From Rhizobium sp. BK316 (lineage in GTDB: Bacteria; Pseudomonadota; Alphaproteobacteria; Rhizobiales; Rhizobiaceae), in assembly GCF_014193695.1 (NCBI RefSeq), contig NZ_JACHZR010000008.1, forward strand, positions 62,001 to 126,000: 64,000 bases of DNA. Reading direction: 5' to 3'. The notes under the pieces are model-generated. The model was not told where the DNA came from. It saw nothing but the letters and a program-made list of their open reading frames with translations, and did not search any database. Of this stretch, positions 25,715 through 33,916 are shown in pieces. The position numbers were made by a program, and so were the translations under genes. The first letter of the stretch is position 1; every line of letters begins with the position of its first letter.

Positions 25715-26164
25715 ATGCTTGCGCCTGATTTTGACCGCGACCAGTTCATCGGCGACCTCCGCCTAAAGCACGCTCGCATTTTGCCAGCCGACATCGTTTT
25801 CAACGTTGAGAATGGTTGGCTTCCGCTCATCGCCGAAAGCCTTGCCGAAATCGAGGCGGCTTTAGACCGCCATGGTTCAGTCGGGCAAGCGACTATTCGG
25901 CAGATCAAGGAAAAACTCGGTGATTTGCGGATTTACATCGGTCCAAGCCGTGAAGGGTATCAATTCTCGAAGGAACTTGCCGCAGAGCTAGCGGAAATCC
26001 GCATCCGCTCGTGGAATGCAAGCATGGTGACGTGCGAAGTCTGTGGTGACGCAGGAGTGATCGATAGCTTCGACGGCTATTACCAGTGCCTGTGCCCAAA
26101 GCATGCCGGGCAGCGCCGCGCATGGATTTCTGGTGGACGTATCGGAGATATTTTCCAGGACTGA
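25715..26164 (+). CDS. hypothetical protein with C-terminal Cys cluster
   Basis: A 149-residue protein, not recognised. The body is helical (FIGDLRLKHARILPADIVF, LAEIEAALDRHGSVGQATIRQIKEKLGDL), and the C-terminus has TCEVCGDAGV and CLCPKHAGQRR, a CxxC...CxCxxH arrangement that could bind zinc. The start at 25715 has AAGGCGG upstream. A 27-codon frame at 25645-25728 overlaps its start and may be a leader or chance. It lies between the AAA/M41 gene and the metallophosphoesterase gene, in the same direction. Confidence 0.65.
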   Translation: MLAPDFDRDQFIGDLRLKHARILPADIVFNVENGWLPLIAESLAEIEAALDRHGSVGQATIRQIKEKLGDLRIYIGPSREGYQFSKELAAELAEIRIRSWNASMVTCEVCGDAGVIDSFDGYYQCLCPKHAGQRRAWISGGRIGDIFQD

Positions 26165-26249
26165 AGCTGGGCTCCCGCCATTCGAATCAAGGAACCGTCG
26201 CGGAAATTCCGCGCGGCTGTCTCTGTTTGCCCGAATGAAAGGAACGATA

Positions 26250-27062
26250 ATGCGAGCATGGATCGTCAGCGACATCCACTTCTCTGCGGCGGACGCTCTC
26301 TGGGGTACCGCCCTTCGTATTCCGGATGCGGATATTTGCATCTGCGCAGGTGACATCTCGGATAACATTTCAACAAGTATCGCCTACCTGCGGCGCGTTA
26401 TCGAGCCACATATGCCCGTGATTTTGGTCCTCGGGAACCACGACTACTACAACGGGAGCATCGACTTCACGCTTGAAAGAGCACGTCGCGAAATCGATGG
26501 CACCCGTATCCATCTTCTCGAAAACGAACGCATCGAAATGGCTGGTTGCCGTTTTATCGGCGCTACCCTTTGGACGGACTTCGCGGTTTCGGTCGGCGAC
26601 GACGAACACATCCCGCCGGAAGAGCGGCGAGCTATTGCCTTCGGCTTGGTACCGTCTCTGATGGCAGACTTCGCCTGCATCTTCCGATCCGACGAACGGC
26701 GTCCGGGTGAAAACGGGTTGGTCACGGTTCAGGAAATCCTTGAGCGCCACATCGCGAGCAGATCATTTATCGAGCGCGAGCTGGAAACACCGTTCGACGG
26801 TCGCACGTTCGTTGTAACGCATCACGCGCCACTCGTTCAGAGCTTCGATCCCCGGTTCTATGGCCACATGACCAACGCGGCGTTCGGGAGTGATCTATCC
26901 GATCTGATCGCGCGGCGACGACCGTCGGTTTGGATTCACGGCCATATCCATCGGTTCCGAGATTATATGGCTGACAAGACCAGGGTGATTTGCAATCCAA
27001 GGGGCTACGGCGGGGAACGCGGTACGGCGGGATTTCGGCCGGATTTCGTCATCGAGCTTTGA
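26250..27062 (+). CDS. calcineurin-like metallophosphoesterase
   Basis: A 270-residue metallophosphoesterase with the full metal-site set: DIHF at 8-11, GDIS near 34, LGNHDYYNG at 61-69, a late THHAPL, and IHGHIHRFRDY near the C-terminus. It should hydrolyse a phosphodiester or phosphomonoester (nucleic acid, nucleotide or small molecule). The ATG at 26250 is preceded by AAAGGAA. It is the fourth gene of the XRE-controlled AAA/M41 operon, which makes a protease-plus-phosphoesterase pair. Confidence 0.87.
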   Translation: MRAWIVSDIHFSAADALWGTALRIPDADICICAGDISDNISTSIAYLRRVIEPHMPVILVLGNHDYYNGSIDFTLERARREIDGTRIHLLENERIEMAGCRFIGATLWTDFAVSVGDDEHIPPEERRAIAFGLVPSLMADFACIFRSDERRPGENGLVTVQEILERHIASRSFIERELETPFDGRTFVVTHHAPLVQSFDPRFYGHMTNAAFGSDLSDLIARRRPSVWIHGHIHRFRDYMADKTRVICNPRGYGGERGTAGFRPDFVIEL

Positions 27063-27075
27063 GAAGGATTGCGAC

Positions 27076-27432
27076 ATGACGGATTTGTGGTTCGAAGTGT
27101 CCGAGGGCGCGAGCATGGATCAGGAGAAGGCAACGCTCCTTGAATTCCGTCATCTGCTCGACGAACCAAAGAGCGCAAGGCTGTTCGGAAGCGATCAGCA
27201 AATTCTTCTGTTGGCGAAAGCATTGCGCCAGGTCGACCACCTTGTTCGCGGGCGAACGGACGTAAGCTTTCGCTTCAAAAAGATGGTGGATGGGAAAGCT
27301 CACAACGGACTTGCGTCTTCCCAAACGGTCGAAATCGAATACTCAATGATTGGGCCATCCTCCTTCAGGACCGCTCTCGATGAGATTATGGCGAAAGCTC
27401 GTGAAGAGTGCCTGGCGGCCCGGTCAAAATGA
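27076..27432 (+). CDS. hypothetical protein, last gene of the AAA/M41 operon
   Basis: A 118-residue soluble protein, not recognised. It contains LLDEPKSARLFGSDQQILLLAKALRQ, FRFKKMVDGKAHNG and SFRTALDEIMAKAREEC, a small alpha/beta layout. It begins 13 bp after the metallophosphoesterase stop with GAGAAGGA upstream, so it is probably co-transcribed. It converges with the next gene. Confidence 0.6.
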   Translation: MTDLWFEVSEGASMDQEKATLLEFRHLLDEPKSARLFGSDQQILLLAKALRQVDHLVRGRTDVSFRFKKMVDGKAHNGLASSQTVEIEYSMIGPSSFRTALDEIMAKAREECLAARSK

Positions 27433-27469
27433 AGCATTCCCTCAAGCAAATGCTGGAAAGGCCGTTGCA

Positions 27470-28201
27470 CTAGTCCTTTGGCGGCTCTTGAGGATACGCC
27501 CGCTCAAGAGCGTTTCGGAGCTTTTCGTTGGCTGCATCCTTCCTGCTTTGGGCACGTTCGTTTCGATACGCAGCTTCCCACGCTGTTATTTTTAGGTCGA
27601 CAGCTGAAGTATTCGGGTCAATCTCCAAAATCTCAGCATACGGGCCAATGACGAACATTTTAAGCTCGCGATGCCGTTCCCTTGCTTCGTCAATAAGCTG
27701 ATCGTCGCCCTCTCGAATAAAGAACTCAGGTGGCTCGATGGGAGGCGCTGTGCTGAGTAGAGGTCGGCGTCGTACTAAATTTATGGTCTTGAGGTGCTCG
27801 AAAGCATAGATCAACAGCAGACATTTCTTTGTCAGCGCTTGACCAGCTCCTGATTGGGAAGATTGGCGTAGATTGAGCTTAGTTATGTGCTCGATGAGAT
27901 CGTGGACGGGCCGCAAATCAAATGCTCGCATGGAGGCTAAAGCTCTCATCTCCCGTTCCCGCAACGTCATGGATGCGGGTCGTTCACCAACGGCGCTGTC
28001 TAGGAGTTCGGCGTAGGCATCAAAATAGCCCATGGCCATTTTCAACTTTGCCACAAGATCGCTCTTGTTGGTCGTTGCTCCACTTCTTGCCGAAAGCCAC
28101 GCCTTCAGCACTTCTAAGAGTGGATTGGCAATGAAACCAACCCCGACCGCTGATGCGTATGTCAATAGCTCAACCCCGAACTCCTGTGCTTGCCCTGCCA
28201 T
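27470..28201 (-). CDS. hypothetical protein with N-terminal hydrophobic segment
   Basis: A 243-residue protein, not recognised. The longest frame begins far upstream (28633), but the ATG at 28201 has a clear ribosome binding site (GGAGGAGGG) and starts a hydrophobic stretch (VELLTYASAVGVGFIANPLLEVL). The remainder is helical and charged, with FDAYAELLDSAVGERPASM and HITKLNLRQSS, ending in a Pro-rich tail. No catalytic motif is apparent. It is convergent with the AAA/M41 operon and divergent from the PIN-like gene. Confidence 0.6.
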   Translation of the reverse strand: MAGQAQEFGVELLTYASAVGVGFIANPLLEVLKAWLSARSGATTNKSDLVAKLKMAMGYFDAYAELLDSAVGERPASMTLREREMRALASMRAFDLRPVHDLIEHITKLNLRQSSQSGAGQALTKKCLLLIYAFEHLKTINLVRRRPLLSTAPPIEPPEFFIREGDDQLIDEARERHRELKMFVIGPYAEILEIDPNTSAVDLKITAWEAAYRNERAQSRKDAANEKLRNALERAYPQEPPKD

Positions 28202-28478
28202 TGCCACGGCCCTCCTCCACAGCGTGCAGCCACTGGCGGAGAGCGTAGCATAAGTTGCGTCATTTGTCGTCGACAAGCGCCTCTTCCCCTTCAACAACCA
28301 TGTGGACGTCCATGCAAACGGCAATTTCCAGAGCGTTTTCAGTGACTTCGCCTGCGGCATGACCGCCCAAAAGAAATTACCCAGAGACGCGTTAATTGAC
28401 GATTTCTTCGGGCGTGCAGTTGGGACATGCTGGCAGTTCGAAAGGTCACTACCCCAACTGCTGTGCGATGGACTATAA

Positions 28479-29618
28479 ATGAACGCCCTACTGAAGCCCT
28501 TCATCCTTGCGTTGGACACCTCACACCTTGCCGGTTGGATTCGGGATAGTCTTTCACGAAAAAGCGCTGAAAGGCAGCAGGCACGAGGTTTTTCTGAATG
28601 GCTGAAGAACCGAGGCGTGCTGCCAATACTCACCCTTCATCACCTTGAGGAACTATGCGCACATGAGGATGCAGGTCTGGTCCAGTCGAGGATCAGATTC
28701 CTCCACTCTCTGCCGTTCATCGCCCGGATTGCACATCGCGGTCCGCCAACCGCTCCAGGAGGTGTCACGTCGATGATGGGTGCGGAAGTGCTGGCAGCCT
28801 ATGCTAACCCAGAATTCGATGCTGTTCGGGTCCGCGACGCTGCCGCTGTGTACCTTATACAAGTGGGGAGTGGCGAGGATTTTCTTGGTCCGGACCCCGA
28901 TCTCTTGCTTGCTCTGCGGGAAATCTTTCTTGAACGGTCGCGCAACGCGCGTGCCTTGGTGGCCGTCACACGGACAAACGTCGTCGATATCTCAACAAAG
29001 CCAATTTCAGAGTTGCTAAACGGTCAGTTCAGGACCGAAGAAGGAGTTCGGCGGCAGCTTGAAGTCATAGAGGGCAGCCTTGCTTTAGATATTCTCCGTC
29101 ACGGTGACAAGCGCATTGAGGAACCCCGCGCGGTTTCAGCTGGCTTCATCAGGCAGGTAGCTGACGCAATAGACAACCTACCCCAAAGCGCTGCCGCGTT
29201 GATCTGGGAAAGTTTGGCTGCTCAGGGGGTGGAGCCATCAGATGTCAGAGCTGATGCCACGGTTGGAGAGGTCTTGGAATATGGTCTGTTCCTCCAACAG
29301 ATGAGAATCTCGACACAAGATTCGGGCATCCCTTTTCGCGACCTCAAGCGGTCGGTTTCTATGGACCGCGTGCCGTCGTGGATAATCTCTTCGGAATTGC
29401 GTCGCCATGGGCCACCCCTCAAGGAGCGCAAAGGCAGCGAATTGAACGACACGCACTTGGCGTGCTTGGCGGCGTATGCAGACCTTACACTTGTGGACAA
29501 ACGCACCCTGGAGGGATTTCGACGTGCCCGGTGGAAGGTGCCCGGCCTAAACCTCATTTGCGGAGGTGTTGACCGCGCATCGAATTACCATGATGTCTCG
29601 GCGTTGGTCGGGCCGTAA
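28479..29618 (+). CDS. hypothetical protein with PIN-like features
   Basis: A 379-residue protein. The N-terminus reads FILALDTSHLAGWIRDSL, an early strand ending in Asp like PIN domains, followed by LHHLEELC with acidic residues. Near the C-terminus ELNDTHLACLAAYADLTLVDKRTLEGF follows the PIN ND-x-x-(hydrophobic)...D-xx(V/L)D pattern. The middle 200 residues are a helical insertion, unusual for a PIN protein. A PIN fold would mean metal-dependent RNase, but this is by motif pattern only. A short downstream gene follows within 56 bp. Confidence 0.5.
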   Translation: MNALLKPFILALDTSHLAGWIRDSLSRKSAERQQARGFSEWLKNRGVLPILTLHHLEELCAHEDAGLVQSRIRFLHSLPFIARIAHRGPPTAPGGVTSMMGAEVLAAYANPEFDAVRVRDAAAVYLIQVGSGEDFLGPDPDLLLALREIFLERSRNARALVAVTRTNVVDISTKPISELLNGQFRTEEGVRRQLEVIEGSLALDILRHGDKRIEEPRAVSAGFIRQVADAIDNLPQSAAALIWESLAAQGVEPSDVRADATVGEVLEYGLFLQQMRISTQDSGIPFRDLKRSVSMDRVPSWIISSELRRHGPPLKERKGSELNDTHLACLAAYADLTLVDKRTLEGFRRARWKVPGLNLICGGVDRASNYHDVSALVGP

Positions 29619-29673
29619 GCACGGACGCCGCAATCGCATCCAACATACGTCCGTTTCGATTCAAGGATCAACA

Positions 29674-30471
29674 GTGTCGAGAAAAAGCCGAAAAGATAAG
29701 AACCGAAAGCCCCGTTTCGAGCACCTCTATGGCACAACAGCGGACAATGTGAGTGAAATCGTCGTTCGCGTAAATGAGGCGACCGGCGAGATCGAATTTG
29801 GTCAACCCATGGTAAATGTCTATTCCCAGGTCAGCTACGCCCGGCCGAAAGGTGAAAAGGTCCTAACACGCGTCCCGCAGGATTCTGCAGCGCTCAGCTT
29901 TGACATCCAGCGTGCCTTGTTGGCCAACTTCGACTACACCGTAGCCGTCGACACCAATAGCCGAACGATAAATGGGCGGACCGTTTCGGTCACTGCAGTC
30001 GTTGCATTCGAGGAAGCTTCTCCGCCGCCGGGGGCAAGTGCGTATTGGAAGCTCGCCGTCCCTTTCTGCTGGGAATTTATTGACCTGACGACGGAGAAAA
30101 TCGAGAATTTCGGATGGTTGGCTGCTTACGAACAGCTCGTCGCAGGAGGTCACATCAGTGCTGGCAATCGGCTCGGGATGATTGTGGATTCCGACCTCGG
30201 AAACATACCGAACTTCAACGCCCGTTCAGCCCCTGTCTTTGAGGAAAGTTTTCTGCCGCCCGGAGTTCAGTTGATTTACGCCAGCGCGGACGCTGGGAGC
30301 GAGAACGTCGTGAACCGTGTACTTCAGGCAGCGGACGCAATATCCGCCCAAGCTCTCGACGCAATTGCTCGCGGTGACGTGGAATTCAACAGATGCGACA
30401 AGCCAACGCAATGGTATGCTGGGCTTCGTATAATCAATCCGATAACTCAGACCTATGAGCTTTGGTTTTAG
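29674..30471 (+). CDS. hypothetical protein following the PIN-like gene
   Basis: A 265-residue protein, not recognised. Start is the GTG at 29674 with AAGGA at 6 bp, giving MSRKSRKDKNRKPRFEHLYG, a basic N-terminal tail; the frame is open to 29566. A beta-rich body follows (EIVVRVNEATGEIEFGQPMVN, YTVAVDTNSRTINGRTVSVT, YWKLAVPFCWEF). The C-terminal half has HISAGNRLGMIVDSDLGNIP. It may be cotranscribed with the PIN-like gene. Confidence 0.6.
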   Translation: MSRKSRKDKNRKPRFEHLYGTTADNVSEIVVRVNEATGEIEFGQPMVNVYSQVSYARPKGEKVLTRVPQDSAALSFDIQRALLANFDYTVAVDTNSRTINGRTVSVTAVVAFEEASPPPGASAYWKLAVPFCWEFIDLTTEKIENFGWLAAYEQLVAGGHISAGNRLGMIVDSDLGNIPNFNARSAPVFEESFLPPGVQLIYASADAGSENVVNRVLQAADAISAQALDAIARGDVEFNRCDKPTQWYAGLRIINPITQTYELWF

Positions 30472-30640
30472 CAACGCCTCTTCGGTAGCTGTGCAAGGCA
30501 GAGAACTGCAAAGCATTGGCTCAAAAGCTCATTTGAATACCGCTTTCGAGACACGCCGCAAGAAAGTGGTAACGGAAGCGATATACAAACCAAACGGGTA
30601 CCAACAAGCGCAGCAAGCGAAGAAATTTCATTGAGGAAAT

Positions 30641-31012
30641 ATGAACAGCTATCAAGAATTGAACAGCTTTATCAGTTTTTGGCAAAAAAGTCCGACGAAC
30701 CCACGCCGGAATGCGGGTAACACCACCATAATCTATCCCGTGTCCTTGATTTATGAATCGCAGGATCGATCCGTCAAAATGGCGGTTACCACGGAACTGA
30801 CGGCATACATTGGCAGTGGGCCTGACGATGGCAAACTTAGCCTCAAAGAGACTGATGAGCTTACTTCCGACTCCTACCACCTGGACTTTCTTGCTCGGTT
30901 TCAGCGCTTCAAGTTCGTATCATCTTCGAGCAGCCTGGAGGTAACGGGCAATTCGTCGAAGATGGGCGGAGATTATCTCGTAACGATTACTCCCACACTG
31001 CAGAAACCCTAA
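30641..31012 (+). CDS. hypothetical small protein
   Basis: A 123-residue protein with a ribosome binding site (TGAGGAAA). The sequence is beta-strand rich (TTIIYPVSLIYESQDRSVKMAV, DYLVTITPTLQKP) with a Ser-rich patch (KFVSSSSSLEVTGNSSKMGG). No family was recognised. The genes on either side are a hypothetical gene and the convergent HEPN-like gene. Confidence 0.5.
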   Translation: MNSYQELNSFISFWQKSPTNPRRNAGNTTIIYPVSLIYESQDRSVKMAVTTELTAYIGSGPDDGKLSLKETDELTSDSYHLDFLARFQRFKFVSSSSSLEVTGNSSKMGGDYLVTITPTLQKP

Positions 31013-31075
31013 AACACGCGGCGACGCTGAAAAACGCTGATCCGGCCGCTAAGTTCTCTTCGATCCGGAATGCGT

Positions 31076-31588
31076 TCACGACCGCCAAAGCGGCTTAACC
31101 GGTCCGATGTGGTATCTCTTCTCGAACTCACGGAGAACCATTTCGAGCGTCGCCTCGAAGGCACTCTGATTAAACATCATCGTTTTGTTTGCCTCATGAA
31201 GATAGCGCCAGTCGATGAAGGCATCCTTGTGCTGATACAGAATGTGACGGATGCTGTAGTCCATGAAAAAACCGTTGGGATGATACGGAACGACGGACCT
31301 CTTGAATTCCATATCGAGTTTCTCTTGGCTTTCCGGCTTTAGGCTTTCAAACAGCTTTATCAGGTTGTGCGATTTGGCAATTTTAGGATCGTCGTAGTCG
31401 AAAACGAACCATGCTTTCAGTGCCAATTCCATGGAAAGCGCCAAAAGCATGGGTTCGACGCCGATGTGGTTGCTATGTCTCAGGTCCTCATGTTCACCAA
31501 ATCCCCGCTCTGGAAAGCTCCGAGTCTTTATAAGTATCGCCCTAGCGGCTTCTCCGATTCTGATGGCTGTCGATAGACGCGCACTCAT
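31076..31588 (-). CDS. HEPN-like hypothetical protein
   Basis: A 170-residue all-helical protein. The segment PMLLALSMELALKAWFVF followed by KSHNLIKLFESLKPESQEKL resembles the core of HEPN domains, where a helix with LxxELxLKA is followed by a (K)xHxLxxL helix. The catalytic RNase motif Rx4-6H is not clearly present, so it could be a nucleic-acid- or partner-binding HEPN variant. It is alone on the minus strand; a 280-bp gap without a clear gene follows upstream. Confidence 0.5.
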   Translation of the reverse strand: MSARLSTAIRIGEAARAILIKTRSFPERGFGEHEDLRHSNHIGVEPMLLALSMELALKAWFVFDYDDPKIAKSHNLIKLFESLKPESQEKLDMEFKRSVVPYHPNGFFMDYSIRHILYQHKDAFIDWRYLHEANKTMMFNQSAFEATLEMVLREFEKRYHIGPVKPLWRS

Positions 31589-31869
31589 TAAAGGTCCATT
31601 AAGTTAAATAAACTGGCCTTGCACCAGACCGGCGACACAAGAAAGTTATCACTTTGGCCAAGTAGCCCGGAGTGAAGCTAGCTGAACCTGCTCTGCCTGC
31701 GTGCGCATATTCCTACCCCTGATCATCGCGAATATTGCCACTCCGCCGCAGCCACAGCCCATGTTCTTTGAACGAAGCGGAAAACCGCCGCTGTTGCAAA
31801 TGACTATAATGCTAAGGGAAAACACGAATGAGGGAATGTTCACCTGGATGAAATCCGTTCGATGAGACC

Positions 31870-32124
31870 CTAAGCCCACTGCTCGGACTTAATAGCTGCC
31901 ATCAGTGCCTCCTTCAAACCAGTCACCGTGAGACTTTTTACCCTCTCCCGGCAGTAATAAAGAACGCCCGCGTCAACTTGCACTGCTTCCGCAATGCCAG
32001 CGTTTTGACGCAGCTCCAAACGGCTGAGGCTCGCACCGGTTGCCGGGTCTGACAAGCAGACGCTAATGATCCCGCATTGTATCGCCTTCACAATCGGGTC
32101 GCCTATCGAGGTTCCACCCACCAA
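31870..32124 (-). CDS. hypothetical small protein downstream of the HNH-like gene
   Basis: An 84-residue protein, not recognised. A strong AAGGAG precedes a TTG (32124) and a GTG (32121), either of which could be the start. It contains AIQCGIISVCLSDPATGASLSRLELR and VDAGVLYYCRERVKSL. It starts 26 bp after the HNH-like gene stop on the same strand and is probably in the same transcript; a small immunity or regulatory partner is conceivable but unproven. Confidence 0.5.
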   Translation of the reverse strand: MVGGTSIGDPIVKAIQCGIISVCLSDPATGASLSRLELRQNAGIAEAVQVDAGVLYYCRERVKSLTVTGLKEALMAAIKSEQWA

Positions 32125-32149
32125 GCCGCTCCTTTCGAAATTTGCCAGG

Positions 32150-32980
32150 TTATCGAAACTGCGTGAGTCTCAATCTTACAGCGTCGCACGACAACGTTCC
32201 GCGAGCCCGGTTGGCAAATTGCGTCACGAGCTGAACGTTATCAAATGCATAACCGCGCAGGTTGTCGATCCGATCAAGCGAAACACGATCATCTTGCACA
32301 CCGCCCTCGTCGTTGGCTCGAAGCTCAAATTTCTGACCAGTTAATGCGCATCGTCCGTCTTGGCGAACCCAAAGGTCAGCTGCCAAAGAAAGAAGCTCAG
32401 CCATGGGCAAGGAGTCCGGATATTCTCGTCCTATCAGCGTCTTCTCAGTTCCTGACATCGTCACCCGACCGACGGCGTTTCGTACAGCTCTGGCGATTTC
32501 CCGTTCTTTAGGCGGCTCATCTGCAAGGAGCCGCGAGTGCATGCTTTTTGCGGGGATCGTATCCAGTGGCCCGAGCACTGCCTCGTAATCTGGATACCAA
32601 ATACAGCGGCGTTGCTCGCCTTTCACATCGGCGATATGGATTTTGCTCAGAACCGACCGACGAGCGTTGAAGGCATCGGGACTTGGCTCGCTCGTATCTT
32701 GGTTGACGACCAGCATGGTCAAATCGGGGAAGGCAAGTGGCGCGATGGCGTGAGCATAAACCTCATCCAGCCATCGACCATTCCTCGCGATCCCGTGCCC
32801 CCTGAGATCAATCGCGCTCTTATATGTGACGAGACACCTAGACCTCGCGCACCGTGCAAGCAGGATGAGGTCCTTTAAAATCACAGCCGTCCTTCGTTCC
32901 AAGTCCTCCTCTGGGAGAGCTGGATGAACCACCTGAACGGAGGCCCTGATGATTGCTGAATTCGCGGGGATGGTGCTCAT
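32150..32980 (-). CDS. protein with C-terminal HNH-like endonuclease motif
   Basis: A 276-residue protein. The C-terminal region shows WVRQDGRCALTGQKFEL, then VSLDRIDNLRGYAFDNVQLVT, the layout of an HNH/ICP0-like zinc-finger nuclease in which Asp-Arg-Ile-Asn surrounds the catalytic residue and Asn-Val-Gln-Leu-Val follows. Residues 1-200 are unrecognised and contain ARCARSRCLV. The start is uncertain; ATG at 32980 is used, while the frame is open to 33028. It is probably cotranscribed with the 84-residue gene downstream. Confidence 0.6.
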   Translation of the reverse strand: MSTIPANSAIIRASVQVVHPALPEEDLERRTAVILKDLILLARCARSRCLVTYKSAIDLRGHGIARNGRWLDEVYAHAIAPLAFPDLTMLVVNQDTSEPSPDAFNARRSVLSKIHIADVKGEQRRCIWYPDYEAVLGPLDTIPAKSMHSRLLADEPPKEREIARAVRNAVGRVTMSGTEKTLIGREYPDSLPMAELLSLAADLWVRQDGRCALTGQKFELRANDEGGVQDDRVSLDRIDNLRGYAFDNVQLVTQFANRARGTLSCDAVRLRLTQFR

Positions 32981-33221
32981 GCTGTGCATCCGAATTGAAA
33001 TTAAGGAGTATGTGCCAACCAGTTTCAACCATTGTCTGACCTAGAACGCCTTGCGCGGACCGCGTGCCTCCGGCTGCTGGCCTCCTCCGGTCGCTGAATC
33101 AGGTTCCAGAAGTGGAGCCGTTAAATCCGGTCCGACAACAACTGCCACCGCCTCGGCGACAGGTCAGGTGATTTTCGTCATCTCGCTGAGATAGCAGGGA
33201 ACGACATCGCGACGCGACGCT

Positions 33222-33410
33222 TCAGTCTCTTCGCTTCATTACTGAGGACCGCTTGTATTGGATCATTAACGGAACCCCGTGCGCGAGAAATTCCACGTCG
33301 TATCCGAGGTCAGCCTCCTCCACCTGCATCGGAAAATTGGGAACGGCCAGCCCCCCCAAGATATCTTCGAGGTGTCGGGTAACAGCGTAGCCGAAGGTGA
33401 ACTCCGAAAG
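33222..33410 (-). pseudogene. remnant of a broken gene
   Basis: An open stretch of 62 codons on the minus strand has protein-like content (FTFGYAVTRHLEDILGGL, VPNFPMQVEEADLGYDVEF, VPLMIQYKRSS), but it opens directly after a TGA and has no ATG, GTG or TTG, so its start is lost. A further open stretch in the +1 frame just downstream (ASRRDVVPCYLSEMTKI) suggests a frameshift. It is most likely a decayed nuclease-like or hypothetical gene. Confidence 0.5.
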
Positions 33411-33797
33411 TCAGGTGAGGCCATGAGTTTAAACTGCCAATGTCTGGTTGACGCCGGAACGTTGCCCGCATCTACACACTAGAAGTTTACAGCAACCTAA
33501 ACCTTTAGATGTATTTTCATATATCCGCAGCGTTCGAACGCTTACAAATGATTTCGTTCGGGTATCTTCCAAAACTCGTAGAGTCTATCAAACCAGATTC
33601 GAGTCCCCGACATGGTACCTTTCCCCGGAAAGAACCGAGATGACGCGGACTGCATCCTGGACATTCAAGTTGCTTCGCCGTCGGATTTCCGCCTTTTCAG
33701 CAGAGAATTTCGGATCGCTGCAGTCTTAGCCTCTAACTCGCTCGGCTCTTGAGCGGCGACTTGGTCGCTCAAGTCCACGGACATTGACCAATGGACT
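33411..33797. other. region without a supported gene
   Basis: About 390 bp around 33411-33797 hold short open frames without ribosome binding sites or recognisable sequence. The DNA is probably leftover from rearrangement. A phrase resembling a tRNA T-loop (GATTCGAGTCCCC near 33598) has no acceptor or D-arm around it. Confidence 0.4.
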
Positions 33798-33821
33798 GAA
33801 GCGCCGGAGGCCCGGCGCTTC
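33798..33821 (-). terminator. strong hairpin after the small membrane peptide gene
   Basis: GAAGCGCCGG at 33798-33807 and CCGGCGCTTC at 33812-33821 form a perfect 10-bp stem with a 4-nt loop. On the minus strand it lies six bases past the stop of the 29-codon gene. No long T-run follows. Confidence 0.65.
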
Positions 33822-33826
33822 AGAGT

Positions 33827-33916
33827 TCAAATTACGATGGAGATAATTAAAAGTATCAGGCTGATGATACCAGCCAGATTACTGAGGTTTTCGATCCAAT
33901 GCCAAAAACCTTTCAT
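33827..33916 (-). CDS. 29-residue single-pass membrane peptide
   Basis: A 29-residue peptide, MKGFWHWIENLSNLAG followed by a hydrophobic helix IISLILLIISIVI to the C-terminus. The ATG has AGAGGA 8 bp upstream, and a TTGACC-like -35 (33986-33981 minus strand) precedes it. A perfect hairpin follows. An aromatic/amphipathic N-terminus and a terminal hydrophobic helix is the shape of type I toxin or small membrane regulator peptides. It is too short for ordinary gene callers. Absence of other coding frames across 33.4-34.3 kb supports it being a deliberate gene. Confidence 0.5.
   Translation of the reverse strand: MKGFWHWIENLSNLAGIISLILLIISIVI

Noticed and set aside
31649..31879. 76-codon open frame on the minus strand
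   Set aside because: No ribosome binding site, odd composition (Gly/Cys run), and overlap with the end of another gene; could be debris.
33590..33620. tRNA T-loop-like GATTCGAGTCCCC
   Set aside because: No acceptor or D-arm around it, and the flanking arm does not match the 22466 fragment.
33448..33729. 93-codon open frame on the plus strand
   Set aside because: No RBS and unnatural composition in a gene-poor patch.
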